A stretch of DNA of 37,928 nucleotides from Paracoccaceae bacterium (GCA_026707935.1 JAPOVX010000152.1:1-37928); one strand, 5' to 3'; shown: positions 1-8,706, counted from the stretch's first letter. A program made the numbers and translations. Notes: generated by a model from the sequence alone, not told the origin.

Positions 1-57
1 CTTCACCATGTACAGGGAAATGTCCGACAGTCCCGCCGACAACGACGATACCGGCAT
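1..57 (-). CDS. 5' end of an unidentified gene running off the left edge
   Basis: Only about 19 codons are present. An ATG at 57 (minus strand) follows a GGAGAGG ribosome-binding sequence at suitable spacing, and the codons that follow have the G/C-rich third positions seen in the neighbouring genes, while the other two frames do not. The peptide begins MPVSSLSAGLSDISLYMVK. It lies downstream of, and in the same direction as, cobC and cbiB, so it may be the next cobalamin-cluster gene. Too little sequence is present to name it. Confidence 0.3.
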   Translation of the reverse strand, partial: MPVSSLSAGLSDISLYMVK

Positions 58-190
58 CGCTTGCCTCTCCGAAACCGTCCTGTCACAATAAAACAAGGGA
101 GTTGTTCAATGAATCCTTCGACTTGGACCGCAGCATTCAAGGACATGTCGCGGGTAGGCATGTTCGTCCACGGTTCGAGATGAATGGAAC

Positions 191-1147
191 CTAATTTGCA
201 CCTACACTGAACGTGCACAACCGGAGAACCAGGACGGCGCCTCCGATTGTGAGGACAAGCGCGACCCAGCACCGCCAAAGTACGAGCACTGCGGCGTCAA
301 TGTCTTCCGGGTTAGCGTTTTTTCGCCCGGCGTCATACACGTATGGGGAGTCTAGGAACTCGCCTCCGTAGTACCGGGGCCCCGAAAGCGAAACCCCGAT
401 CACCGCTGCCATTGCTGCTTCAGGCCAGCCGGCATTTGGCGAACGATGTCGGGATGCGTCCTGATGCATGCAAGAGACGGCGCTTCCGGAGACATGAACC
501 ATGGCGATCAACCCACCGGACAATCGCGCGGGTATCCAGTTCATGACGTCATCCAGCCGGGCGGCCGCCCAGCCGAAATCTGCAAGGGAATCGGTCTTGT
601 AGCCGACCATGCTGTCTGCGGTATTGACCGCCTTGTAAAGCACCAGTCCCGGGAGCCCGGCAATCGCGAACCAGAAGACCGGTGCTATCAACCCGTCGGA
701 TAGGTTTTCGGCGGCGCTTTCGATTGCCGCACGGGCAATTCCTTCTGTCGTCAGTTCGTCCGTGTCCCTGCCGACTATGCGGGCGACCTGGATTCGGCCT
801 GCCACGACAGATTTACGCAGTGCTGAGGCAACGCCTTTCACTTCGTTGATCAGATCCCGAAGTGCGAGAAAAACTGAAACGACGAGCACTTCAACGATCC
901 CGTAGTCCGGCAGCCAGTGAATTGCCTCTCCGACGAGCATTGCCGCAACTCCGATCGAGGCCACACTGCCGATGCCTCGCAGACGCCGGCGCTGACCCGT
1001 GTTCAATGTCGACTCGAGATATGAAACCAAGCGGCCGATGATAACGACAGGATGAGTAATTCGTCTCCAAATCCACGCCGGGTCGCCAATGACCGCGTCG
1101 AGCAGCAAGGCAAGCAGGAGTACCTCGAATCCGTTCAGATCAAACAC
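191..1147 (-). CDS. cobD: CbiB/CobD adenosylcobinamide-phosphate synthase
   Basis: Inner-membrane enzyme that joins aminopropanol (phosphate) to adenosylcobyric acid to make adenosylcobinamide (phosphate) in late cobalamin synthesis. The 319-residue product has the family's many hydrophobic segments. The conserved stretch NTADSMVGYKTD is present, with the family motifs AAENLSDGLIAP upstream of it and an ARL..WIPARL region after it. The start is taken as GTG at 1147 because the conserved N-terminus (VFDLNGFEVLLLALLLD) begins there; longer ATG starts would add about 48 unrelated residues. That start lies inside the end of cobC (13-nt overlap), which points to translational coupling. The C-terminus is full length. 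Confidence 0.9.
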   Translation of the reverse strand: MFDLNGFEVLLLALLLDAVIGDPAWIWRRITHPVVIIGRLVSYLESTLNTGQRRRLRGIGSVASIGVAAMLVGEAIHWLPDYGIVEVLVVSVFLALRDLINEVKGVASALRKSVVAGRIQVARIVGRDTDELTTEGIARAAIESAAENLSDGLIAPVFWFAIAGLPGLVLYKAVNTADSMVGYKTDSLADFGWAAARLDDVMNWIPARLSGGLIAMVHVSGSAVSCMHQDASRHRSPNAGWPEAAMAAVIGVSLSGPRYYGGEFLDSPYVYDAGRKNANPEDIDAAVLVLWRCWVALVLTIGGAVLVLRLCTFSVGAN

Positions 1148-2214
1148 TCGACCGCCTCTTCGAGACGGGTCCACTCCTCCTCCGTCTTCGGGAAACCGAA
1201 CCATATCCAGGTACATGAGTGATCGAAAGTGCGAACCAGGATGCGACGGCGCGCCAGTGATCGGTGAACGGCGCTGGCGTTCGGGATGCAATACAGTCGA
1301 AACGGGTCAATACCGTCTGCCGGTTGAAATCCGTGGTGCGAAAGGAACGAATCGAGACGCGAGGCATCGCGGCGGAGTCGCTCGCCGGAAACAATGATCC
1401 AATCCTCGTTGCTGAGTGATCCCAAGCCGATCTGAACGGCAGGACCTGACACAGGCCACGGTCCCAGCAGCTTCCGAATCCGGTCCGCCAGCGGACGAGG
1501 CCAGGCAGCGAACCCGAGGCGGACCACGGCAAGTCCCCAGAGTTTTCCGATGCCCTTGTGAACGACAATTCCATCGTGCGAAGAAAGTCCAGCATGTGAC
1601 AGTTCCGGGCCCGTGTCGCAAAAACTCTCGTCAATGATGGTTAGATGGCGGTGCTTGGCCAATATCGTCTCGCAATCGCTCAGCAGTCCGCCAAGATTGT
1701 TTGGGTGAACGATGATCTGGATGTTTCCATTCTCGCGACAGGTCCGTCTCGTGCATGTGAAGGCAAACGCATATTCCCCATACGTCGGTCGCCGGATAGT
1801 GACCGTTCCGGGCGGCTTGATGAACGGCAGCCGCGCGATCAGGGATGACACGCCCGGAGCGGGGACAACGTCGCTTTGCCGGGGGAATCCCCAGTGTCGG
1901 CGGGCCGCCTCGATTAACCTGTCCGAATCATCCCTGTCGGGCAGGTTGGAAAAGCACTCGGGGGAGAGTGTTGGGACCGGCCATACGCGGGGATTGATTC
2001 CGGTCGACAGGTCGATCCAGTCCTCTCGGTGCCCACCGCGTCGTGAAATTGCTGCATCCAGTCCACCGCCGTGAAAAACCCGGACATACCTGCCCTTGTC
2101 GCAAGAATTCTGCAGGGTCAATTGTCTTGCCGAGAGGTAAGCAAGTGTATCGGGCTCAACGGTGCGCGGGTCCAGGATGTTGGCCACGGCCACATGTCTA
2201 GAACCCTGGCCCAT
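1135..2214 (-). CDS. cobC: CobC/CobD-type L-threonine-O-3-phosphate decarboxylase-like PLP protein
   Basis: Class I aminotransferase-fold protein that supplies the aminopropanol linker of cobalamin. Visible family features are HGGGLDAA and DLSTGINPR near the N-terminus, IIDESF (the Asp facing the PLP pyridine), and GIGKLWGLAVVRLGF carrying the probable PLP lysine (residue 224 from the ATG). It is co-directional with and overlaps cobD. The start is doubtful. The only in-frame ATG is at 2214, but the first 43 residues do not resemble the family and no good ribosome site precedes them. A TTG at 2121 is possible. An out-of-frame ATG at 2087 sits exactly where the family starts, after AAGGGCAGG, and a run of five T (A5 at 2074-2078 on the plus strand) follows it. 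A small frameshift, natural or in the assembly, would explain this. Confidence 0.8.
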   Translation of the reverse strand: MGQGSRHVAVANILDPRTVEPDTLAYLSARQLTLQNSCDKGRYVRVFHGGGLDAAISRRGGHREDWIDLSTGINPRVWPVPTLSPECFSNLPDRDDSDRLIEAARRHWGFPRQSDVVPAPGVSSLIARLPFIKPPGTVTIRRPTYGEYAFAFTCTRRTCRENGNIQIIVHPNNLGGLLSDCETILAKHRHLTIIDESFCDTGPELSHAGLSSHDGIVVHKGIGKLWGLAVVRLGFAAWPRPLADRIRKLLGPWPVSGPAVQIGLGSLSNEDWIIVSGERLRRDASRLDSFLSHHGFQPADGIDPFRLYCIPNASAVHRSLARRRILVRTFDHSCTWIWFGFPKTEEEWTRLEEAVECLI

Positions 2215-2987
2215 GGCGAAAACGGCCCGAGGTCAGAAACTGGCATTGCCAAAGAAGAGATTGCTGCCATGGCAACCCTGTTGGAGGTAACGGGAACGGC
2301 GGTGGAACAGAAGTTCGCTGCGCCCGGACAGTTCCCGCGTCGGCTTCCGAACGAAGCGCGAACTGGAATAATGGTTGGACAGCCCTTCGAAAGCCACGAC
2401 CCAATAGCGATGTTGCTCCAAGGCGCGAACCTGGCCTTTCGACAGAGGCAATCGCCGCCCTCATTGCCTTAATGCCTCTTGCCCGAATTCGCTTCCACGC
2501 GCCCGGCAATTTGCACTTTGGTGCAGCCAACTTGCCAGGCGCTCCCCGATAGGACAGATACAGCATCCACCATCCGCGAAACCAGCAGCTTCCGTCTCGT
2601 GTTCTCTCAGCCGGTTCACTTGTTTTCTCTGTCAACCGCATCTTTGCACTCTTTCCGATGCATGCCGCCCGTTTTCGAAGAGCGGCACTAACGAAGTAGT
2701 GCGAGTGCCCCACGAGCCAAGGCGGTGATGGTCTAAACCGGCCGGCCGAACTGAACAATGATCGGCAGCAAAAGAAAAACGCACAGCGTGTGTTTCATGT
2801 TGTTTGTTTCACGCAACACTTCGGCTTTCGGGTTGGTCTTTGAACCTTCGACGAAATTCCGGCAATCCGGGAAAATGACAAATCGAATTGCATTCAGATT
2901 TTGCTGAACCACCAAGGACCCGAGACGACATAAGACCAAGGCGATGAAAGAGTGCAGAAGGCGACAAACAACATCCAATCGTAGCCG
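2215..2987. other. Intergenic stretch, no convincing gene
   Basis: Both strands carry open frames (for example minus 2233-2451 and plus 2071-2472), but none has a recognisable family motif together with a ribosome site. I looked on the minus strand for a cobalamin riboswitch ahead of cobC (B12 box, GCAACTG core) and did not see one. The part from about 2740 to 2960 is noticeably more AT-rich than its surroundings and probably contains the promoter of the gene starting at 2988. It may also hold decayed coding sequence. Confidence 0.4.
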
Positions 2988-4154
2988 ATGTGTCAATCGA
3001 CGCAAGTAAGTAACGAGGGGACGAATGCGACCGTCGGAGGCGACGTCAAGAGTCGACTGCTTGTACGGGTAGAGGTCAGTACCCGCGCACCTGACCTTGT
3101 ATTTGGATTGCGGAGAAGCTTAATTGGCGATGAATTGACAATTTGGCAACCGCGCGAGGCTCGAGGGGTGAAGGCACTGGCACTATGGGAGAACATTGAG
3201 GCCCATCTGGACTCGTCTCTCGAAGACTGGCGCAGCCGGGTTGTCAGTCTCGGCCAGGTTGCTGCGGTCGAAGCCAGGGCGGCTGGCCGGGAATGGAGCG
3301 ACGACGAAACCTTCAAGGGGCTCCTGATGGCCGTGTTGTCGAATAACACGGACTGGTCGAAGATCGAACGGGTTCAGTCAGACCTCCCAAAACTGTTCTC
3401 GGAATTCAGCCTGAAGTCATATGCAGAATTGCAGGCCCCGGAAATCGGCGACCGCATCTTGCCTTGGTTCCTCGACCGCAAGGCGGGTTCCATGACCCTG
3501 GAGAAAGACCTCGTCAATCTCATCGGCTCCGCTCGACAGTTGACCGAACACAGCCGTGTTCACGGCACGGCGGAGAGTTACTTTACTTCACTCGTTCGCA
3601 ATCTCGATGGAGACACCAAACAGGCGGCGCTTTGCCTGGGGTCCCGGGGAAAATACAAGCTCCCGGCTTTCGGAGTGACCCTGGCGGCCGAGGCGTTGAA
3701 GAACCTGGGCTTCGACGTGGCCAAACCCGACCGCCACCTTACAAGGGCCGTGGCATCCTTCGGGCTGGTTGCCTTCCGGAACTGGCCCGACAGAAGCGGT
3801 CGAACCCCACCCAAGGACTCTTCCGCAACGTCGTATCTGGCCGTCATGGGGGCAGTTCAGGACATTGCGACGGTCGCCGACATGCCCGTTGTCTTGGTCG
3901 ACAACGCAATCTGGTTGCTCTGCGCAAAAAGCGGCCTATACCTCAAGAATCCGGAACTCGCCAATCTGGCCCGCGAGGGAGGAGCGTCGCGGGAACGCGC
4001 CGAGGCCGTTAGCGCGCTGATCCGCACTTGGGTAGAAAAGCATGATGGCGGCGAACAACGGGAAACCATCGACAGTCTCGTCAAAGGTCTGGACAGGGAA
4101 AGGCTATCGGCCCGGAAGCTCTTTCCCGAGGAGTTGAAGGGCCGGAGTTGGTGA
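2988..4154 (+). CDS. HhH-GPD superfamily DNA glycosylase-like protein
   Basis: 388 residues. Residues about 105-260 read like an HhH-GPD base-excision glycosylase. FKGLLMAVLSNNTDWSKIERV resembles the helix holding the LS-Q/N-T motif. LPAFGVTLAAEALKNLGF (about 225-242) fits the helix-hairpin-helix, and KPDRHLTRA places an aspartate (D248) where the family has its catalytic Asp. No iron-sulfur cysteine cluster is seen. The N-terminal 100 residues and the C-terminus (AIWLLCAKSGLYL onward) are not recognised. The stop overlaps the start of the PIN gene by 4 nt, so the two are co-translated. The start is uncertain: ATG 2988 has a weak ribosome site. Inferred role: DNA repair or defence enzyme, or the non-toxic partner of a toxin-antitoxin-like pair. 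The family call is moderately secure and the substrate is unknown. Confidence 0.65.
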   Translation: MCQSTQVSNEGTNATVGGDVKSRLLVRVEVSTRAPDLVFGLRRSLIGDELTIWQPREARGVKALALWENIEAHLDSSLEDWRSRVVSLGQVAAVEARAAGREWSDDETFKGLLMAVLSNNTDWSKIERVQSDLPKLFSEFSLKSYAELQAPEIGDRILPWFLDRKAGSMTLEKDLVNLIGSARQLTEHSRVHGTAESYFTSLVRNLDGDTKQAALCLGSRGKYKLPAFGVTLAAEALKNLGFDVAKPDRHLTRAVASFGLVAFRNWPDRSGRTPPKDSSATSYLAVMGAVQDIATVADMPVVLVDNAIWLLCAKSGLYLKNPELANLAREGGASRERAEAVSALIRTWVEKHDGGEQRETIDSLVKGLDRERLSARKLFPEELKGRSW

Positions 4155-4597
4155 GCCGTACGATATTGCTCGACAGCGGCCCTCTCGGCTTGATCACGAA
4201 TCCCAAGGCGTCGCCGGCGACCGCTGCCTGCGGACATTGGCTCGTGGGTGCACTCGATCGTGGCGCGACCGTGCTTGTCCCAGAAATTGCGGACTACGAG
4301 GTGCGTCGCGAACTTATCAGGGCGCGTCGAGTCGCGGGCATTTCACGGCTCGATGCATTCATCGAACACGTCGAATTCTTGCCCATAGAAACCAAGGCGA
4401 TGCGCCGAGCAGTAGCCTTCTGGGCTGAAGCGCGCCAGGAGGGTCGGCCGACAGCACCTGATCCCGCGCTCGACGGCGACGTGATTCTGGCCGCACAGGC
4501 AGCAACCCTGGAGCGGACCGACGTGATCATCGCCACGACCAACCCGAAACATTTGTCACGGTACGTCCCTGCAGCTCTCTGGACTGAAATCGTCTGA
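4151..4597 (+). CDS. PIN-domain protein (VapC-like putative ribonuclease)
   Basis: 148 residues with the acidic residues of a PIN nuclease: an Asp in the first strand (TILLDSGPLGLIT, D8), a Glu in the second helix (EIADYEVRRELIRARR), and the acidic pair in PDPALDGDVILAAQA, followed by the last strand VIIATTNPKHLSRY. PIN proteins of VapC type cut RNA. The start is GTG at 4151, inside GTGA shared with the upstream stop; a TTG at 4148 is also possible. Its partner is not a usual small AbrB/RHH antitoxin but the 388-residue glycosylase-like protein, which makes the pair unusual. It ends about 130 nt before the convergent DUF1636 gene. Confidence 0.8.
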   Translation: MSRTILLDSGPLGLITNPKASPATAACGHWLVGALDRGATVLVPEIADYEVRRELIRARRVAGISRLDAFIEHVEFLPIETKAMRRAVAFWAEARQEGRPTAPDPALDGDVILAAQAATLERTDVIIATTNPKHLSRYVPAALWTEIV

Positions 4598-4725
4598 CCT
4601 TCGTTGCGGGCCGGCTGAACGCAGCTTCCCTTCGCGCGAATCACGACTGTATGGCCACAGGTTGAATTTCTGTGCGCGAAAGCCTTGGTTTCCCTGCATT
4701 CAGGTCAAGAGGAGAAAATAGGTTC

Positions 4726-5121
4726 CTATGGCTTCTGGTTCCGGGCAGGTCCAGACGGAAAAGGGGGGATCCGCGAGACGAAATGTCCCTTGATTGGCTG
4801 TGGCCAGTCACGAAACGGAACCTGTCCGGATCCGCTTCTGGAATGGAGCACGGCGTATTCGACAATTCCCCTTGCGGCCTCGTCCGTGGGTTCGAACCGG
4901 CCGAGGACATAGAAGATTTTCCCTTCGGCCTGGATCGCGACATTGCATCCGTGCGTGCAACCCATCAGGCACGAGTGCCTGCGGGTGCGGACAGTCGATT
5001 GCCCTTGAGCCTGTTTTTCGACCATCCCGGCGAGACGCTCTCCGTCCGTGACCGGGCTCGTTTCCGGATCCCAGCCGTCTCGTTTGCAGGTATCGCAAAT
5101 GGTGATCAGTGTCGTCGGCAT
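4726..5121 (-). CDS. DUF1636 family metal-binding protein
   Basis: 131 residues. It has the family's four-cysteine pattern resembling a thioredoxin-like 2Fe-2S ferredoxin: ICDTCKRDGW at the N-terminus and SCLMGCTHGCNVAIQ about 40 residues later. The typical C-terminal half (GKIFYVLGRFEP, FRDWPQPIKGHFVSRIPP) follows. The start is ATG 5121 (MPTTLITICDTC); the longer ATG at 5157 would add 12 unrelated residues. DUF1636 genes are commonly found beside cobW/cobN and other cobalamin genes in alphaproteobacteria, so a role in cobalt or metal handling or in redox support for B12 synthesis is inferred. It is divergent from the cbiX operon. No biochemical function is established that I can name. Confidence 0.85.
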   Translation of the reverse strand: MPTTLITICDTCKRDGWDPETSPVTDGERLAGMVEKQAQGQSTVRTRRHSCLMGCTHGCNVAIQAEGKIFYVLGRFEPTDEAARGIVEYAVLHSRSGSGQVPFRDWPQPIKGHFVSRIPPFPSGPARNQKP

Positions 5122-5692
5122 GTGAAAACGTCCTGATTGGCCAGCATGACCGAACATACGGCGATTCGGAAATTAGGATCGTATCCGGTACAGGTTCCCA
5201 ACTGCAAAGCATCGGCGGTTCGGGGTCGCCAGACCGAGTTGTAGAGGTTGGCGTTGCCGTTTCAAAGGTCATTCCGATCGCCCAGGCTGACAACGGTACG
5301 TTTGTGGATTTGATCGCTGTCGCTCTCCGGAACCGGTCTCGGGAATTCCGGCCATGAGGAAAGGCGCACGATCCGCCTTTGCGGCCACCGGATCTTCCAG
5401 GTAAATCGATCAGGTGAAGTGCCCGAATTTCCCATTGCGCTCTCTCATAGCAGAACATAATCAACCATCGACGATGTTCTTCGGGGCCGGAATGGAGCAC
5501 TGAGTCGCGCTGACCCAACCAGGGAGCGGAATCAGTGGTCGTCACGGCGGCAGGGCCGCTCCGCCCCATTTGGGTTGAACGGGGCGATATGACGATCCTC
5601 CAGGAACAAATCCGGCCAATCATGAAATCCGGTTTCGTGTTGACTGAACGCCGCGTGCCTGGCGCCCGAAAGGATTGCGGGGGCATGTGTGC
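5122..5692. other. Divergent intergenic region between DUF1636 and cbiX
   Basis: It separates the minus-strand DUF1636 gene from the plus-strand cbiX operon, so promoters for both should lie here. A hairpin (GATCCG / CGGATC, about 5370-5395) is visible. I searched both strands for cobalamin-riboswitch landmarks and found no convincing B12 box. A minus-strand open frame of 371 codons crosses the whole region, but it also runs through the start of cbiX and into DUF1636 in a different frame, and has no family motif, so I do not call it. Confidence 0.4.
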
Positions 5693-6775
5693 ATGACGGT
5701 CGGTGTGATGCTTTGTGGGCACGGCTCCCGCAGCCAGGTGGCGATCGACGAATTCGCCATGCTCGCGAAACGCCTTCCTTCGTATCTCCCTCCCGAGTGG
5801 GACCTCGAGTTGGGATACCTGGAATTCGCGAACCCCGTTATTCGAAAAGGCCTTGACCGCCTGCGGGAACGGGGGTGCCGGCGCATTCTCGCGGTACCGG
5901 GCATGTTGTTTGCTGCAATGCACGCGAAGAACGACATTCCGTCAGTGCTCGACGCATACGCGTCGGAGCACGGACTCGAGATTCGTTACGGGCGGGAACT
6001 GGGAGTGGATCCCAAGATGATGTTGGCTGCGGGCGACCGGATTCGGGAGGCAATTGACGATGCCGACCGTCGTCTCGGTCACGTTCCGCTTACCGATACG
6101 GCGCTGGTTGTCATCGGCCGGGGCGCATCGGATCCGGACGCGAACGGCAATGTCGCCAAGATCGCGCGAATGCTCTGGGAGGGCATGGGGTTCGGCTGGT
6201 GCGAGGTCGGATATTCAGGAGTGACGTTTCCGCTGGTCAAGCCATGCCTGGAGCATGTCACTCGTTTGGGCTACCGACGGGTGATTGTTTTCCCGTACTT
6301 CCTGTTTACCGGAATCCTTGTCGATCGCATCTATGGTTTTACCAAGCTGTGCGCACGCGATCGCCCGGACATCCAGTTTGTCAGGGCCGGGTACCTGAAC
6401 GACCATCCAAAGGTCCTGGAGACGTTTGCCGAACGGGCAACCGAACAGGTGGGAGAGGTTCCGCCGCCGAATTGCGCGACGTGCAAGTATCGAACCCCGG
6501 TCCTGGGATTCGAGGCCGAAGTCGGGCTACCGCAAGAGAGTCATCATCACCATGTCGAGGGTCAGGGCGCATCGGCGCCCGGCTCGGACGTGGAAGCGTG
6601 CCGCCTCTGCGATGAATTTTGTACCGGCGCATGTCGCCTCGCGAACCATGATCACGAAGGCCATCACCACCACCACGGTCACGAAGATCACCACCACCAC
6701 CATCATCCCTATCCGCAAGCAGGTCATCCTCATGGCCCGGAAAGCGTGAGGGAGGTCTTGAGGGAGAGAAAGTGA
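5693..6775 (+). CDS. cbiX: CbiX long-form sirohydrochlorin cobaltochelatase with Cys- and His-rich tail
   Basis: Inserts Co(II) into sirohydrochlorin, the committing step of the early-cobalt-insertion cobalamin route. 360 residues with two chelatase half-domains: GVMLCGHGSRSQ near residue 10 holds the catalytic His, and VVIGRGASDPDANGNVAK starts the second half. The tail has NCATCK (about 260-263), then CRLCDEFCTGACRL (about 303-316), then a run of histidines (about 323-342). Bacillus CbiXL is known to carry a 4Fe-4S centre and a His-rich region, so this tail probably binds a cluster and stores or delivers cobalt. The start is ATG 5693 after a GCGGGGG sequence; TTG 5675 is an alternative. The stop overlaps cbiC (GTGA). 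First gene of the corrin-ring operon. Confidence 0.93.
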   Translation: MTVGVMLCGHGSRSQVAIDEFAMLAKRLPSYLPPEWDLELGYLEFANPVIRKGLDRLRERGCRRILAVPGMLFAAMHAKNDIPSVLDAYASEHGLEIRYGRELGVDPKMMLAAGDRIREAIDDADRRLGHVPLTDTALVVIGRGASDPDANGNVAKIARMLWEGMGFGWCEVGYSGVTFPLVKPCLEHVTRLGYRRVIVFPYFLFTGILVDRIYGFTKLCARDRPDIQFVRAGYLNDHPKVLETFAERATEQVGEVPPPNCATCKYRTPVLGFEAEVGLPQESHHHHVEGQGASAPGSDVEACRLCDEFCTGACRLANHDHEGHHHHHGHEDHHHHHHPYPQAGHPHGPESVREVLRERK

Positions 6776-7479
6776 CGCGAACCGACATGTCCCGACCGGC
6801 AGATTTCGGTCCCGAATGTGACGTCAAGGATCACCGCGGCTGGCGCGATTACGAGCGTGTTCCTGCAGAAATCTATGCCAGGAGCTTTGCGGCAATCCGA
6901 CGTGAAGTCGACCTGACCCGATTCGATCGGCAGTTGTGGCCCGTCGTCACGCGACTGATCCATGCATGCGGTGAACCCGGGATTGCCGAATCGGTCTGCT
7001 GCTCGGAGGGACTTGTCACCGCGACGAGGAACGCCCTCGCTGCCGGTGCCCCGATGTTCTGCGATTCCGCGATGGTCGCCGCCGGTATCATGAGAAGGCT
7101 CATGCCGGCGAAAAACGACGTCGTGATGACCCTGAACGAAAGCCGGGTGCCTGCCATCGCGGAGAAAATCGGCAATACGCGTTCAGCAGCGGCCGTCAGG
7201 TTGTGGGCCGGCCGGATCGAGTCGGGAGTTGTCGTCATCGGGAATGCACCAACGGCTCTCTTCCATCTGCTCGAGCTCCTTGACGAGGGCTGGCCAAAGC
7301 CGGCGAGCATACTGGCGTTCCCGGTCGGATTCGTGGGTGCTGCCGAAAGCAAGGCGGAACTCGTGCGAAATCCCCGAGGGTGCGAATACATCACGCTCGA
7401 AGGCCGCCGAGGAGGTTCCGCCATGGCCGCTGCCGCGGTGAATTCCATTCTTTCGGACGTCGGGACAGGTTCAGGTTAG
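6772..7479 (+). CDS. cobH: CbiC/CobH precorrin-8X methylmutase
   Basis: Moves the C-11 methyl group to C-12, converting (cobalt-)precorrin-8 to (hydrogeno/cob)yrinic acid. 235 residues. RLIHACGEPGIAESV contains the catalytic histidine (about H64). Further family motifs are GAPMFCDSAMVAAGI, VVVIGNAPTALFHLLEL and FPVGFVGAAESKAEL, and GRRGGSAMAAAAVN near the end. The start is GTG 6772, sharing GTGA with the cbiX stop; ATG 6787 is a shorter alternative. 24 nt separate it from cobL. Confidence 0.95.
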   Translation: MTRTDMSRPADFGPECDVKDHRGWRDYERVPAEIYARSFAAIRREVDLTRFDRQLWPVVTRLIHACGEPGIAESVCCSEGLVTATRNALAAGAPMFCDSAMVAAGIMRRLMPAKNDVVMTLNESRVPAIAEKIGNTRSAAAVRLWAGRIESGVVVIGNAPTALFHLLELLDEGWPKPASILAFPVGFVGAAESKAELVRNPRGCEYITLEGRRGGSAMAAAAVNSILSDVGTGSG

Positions 7480-7503
7480 CCAGAAAGAAGGCATGGGCGC
7501 ATC

Positions 7504-8706
7504 ATGACGTCTCCATGGTTACATGTTGTCGGCATCGGCGAAGACGGCCTGGACGGCCTGAACCCGTTGACCCGGTCGGTCGTCGAGTCGGCCGAGGTCA
7601 TCATCGGCGGCGATCGTCACCATGTGTTTTCCGGGATTCCGGGTGTCGAAAGAATCGCCTGGCCGTCGCCTTTCGACCCGCTCATCGAACGGATACGCTC
7701 CTTGCAGGGCCGCCGGGTCGTGGTCCTCGTGACCGGCGATCCTCTCTGGTATTCCGCCGGTGCGCGAATCGGTCGGGCGATCGATTCGTCGGAAGTGACT
7801 TTTCATCCGCACCTGTCAGCCTTTCAGTTGGCAGCGGTTCGCATGGGTTGGTCCATGGCCGATGTCGAGACGCTGACCGTGCACGGGAGGCCGGTCGAGC
7901 AGATGATCGCGTTCATCCAGCCCGGCCAGCGCCTCTTGATCCTGACGACCGGGTCGGAGACGCCTTCGAAGATCGCGGCTTTCCTGGCGGAACGCGGTTT
8001 CGGACGCAGCCGGATGACGGTTCTCGCTGAGATGGGCGGGCAAAGGGAACAAAGATTCGAGGGACTAGCCTCGGACTGGGATCACGTTGTTCCCGATTTC
8101 AATACACTGGCAGTCGAATGCGTGGCGGAATCGGATGCCGCCTTGCTCCCACGGGTTCCCGGTCTTTCGGATGACATGTTCTCCAATGATGGAACCATGA
8201 CGAAAAGCGAGGTTCGCGCAGTCACCCTTGCCCGGTTGATGCCGATGAGAGGGGCGCTTCTCTGGGACATCGGTTGCGGTTGCGGGTCGGTCGCCATTGA
8301 ATGGATGCGGGCCGCGCGACATAGCCGGGCGATTGGAATCGAGCCGCGTGCCGACAGGCGGTTGCTCGCCGCCCGGAATGCCCTGGCACTGGGCACTCCT
8401 GGCCTGCAGCTCGTGGATGGAACTGCGCCGGCGGCGCTTGACGGGCTCGAGAAACCCGACGCGATCTTCATTGGTGGCGGTTTGACCCCGGAGATCGTTT
8501 CGTCGTGCCTGGAAACGCTCCGCCCACTTGGCCGCCTGGTCTGCAATGCGGTGACCCTTGAGACGGAAGCCCGGTTGAACCGGATTCACAGGGAATGTGG
8601 TGGCGAACTGGCAAGAATCCAGGTCAGCCGGGCGCGGCCTGTCGGAAGCCGGCACGGCTGGAATCCGCATATGGCAGTGACCCAGTGGAGCATGATCAAG
8701 CGATGA
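7504..8706 (+). CDS. cobL: CbiE-CbiT fusion (CobL), precorrin-6Y C5,15-methyltransferase (decarboxylating)
   Basis: Bifunctional enzyme that methylates C-5 and C-15 and removes the acetate carboxyl at C-12. Residues 1 to about 205 are a CbiE-type tetrapyrrole methylase (LHVVGIGEDGLDGL, LVTGDPLWYSAG, HLSAFQLAAVRMGW). Residues about 225-400 are a CbiT-type class I methyltransferase with the SAM loop LLWDIGCGCGSVAIEW (about 252-267). 400 residues is the usual size of the fused form. A ribosome site (AGAAAGAAGG) precedes ATG 7504. The stop overlaps cobI by ATGA. Confidence 0.95.
   Translation: MTSPWLHVVGIGEDGLDGLNPLTRSVVESAEVIIGGDRHHVFSGIPGVERIAWPSPFDPLIERIRSLQGRRVVVLVTGDPLWYSAGARIGRAIDSSEVTFHPHLSAFQLAAVRMGWSMADVETLTVHGRPVEQMIAFIQPGQRLLILTTGSETPSKIAAFLAERGFGRSRMTVLAEMGGQREQRFEGLASDWDHVVPDFNTLAVECVAESDAALLPRVPGLSDDMFSNDGTMTKSEVRAVTLARLMPMRGALLWDIGCGCGSVAIEWMRAARHSRAIGIEPRADRRLLAARNALALGTPGLQLVDGTAPAALDGLEKPDAIFIGGGLTPEIVSSCLETLRPLGRLVCNAVTLETEARLNRIHRECGGELARIQVSRARPVGSRHGWNPHMAVTQWSMIKR

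Noticed and set aside
2215..2760. Cobalamin riboswitch upstream of cobC
   Set aside because: No B12 box or GCAACTG core was found on the minus strand; the CTGAGAG at about 2600 also lacks the rest of a TPP riboswitch.
4808..5923. 371-codon minus-strand open frame between DUF1636 and cbiX
   Set aside because: It runs antisense through the cbiX start and through DUF1636 in another frame, has no domain motif, and long chance frames are common at this GC content.
6660..6722. CAC/CAT microsatellite-like repeat
   Set aside because: It lies in frame in cbiX and encodes the known type of His-rich tail, so it is coding rather than an independent repeat.
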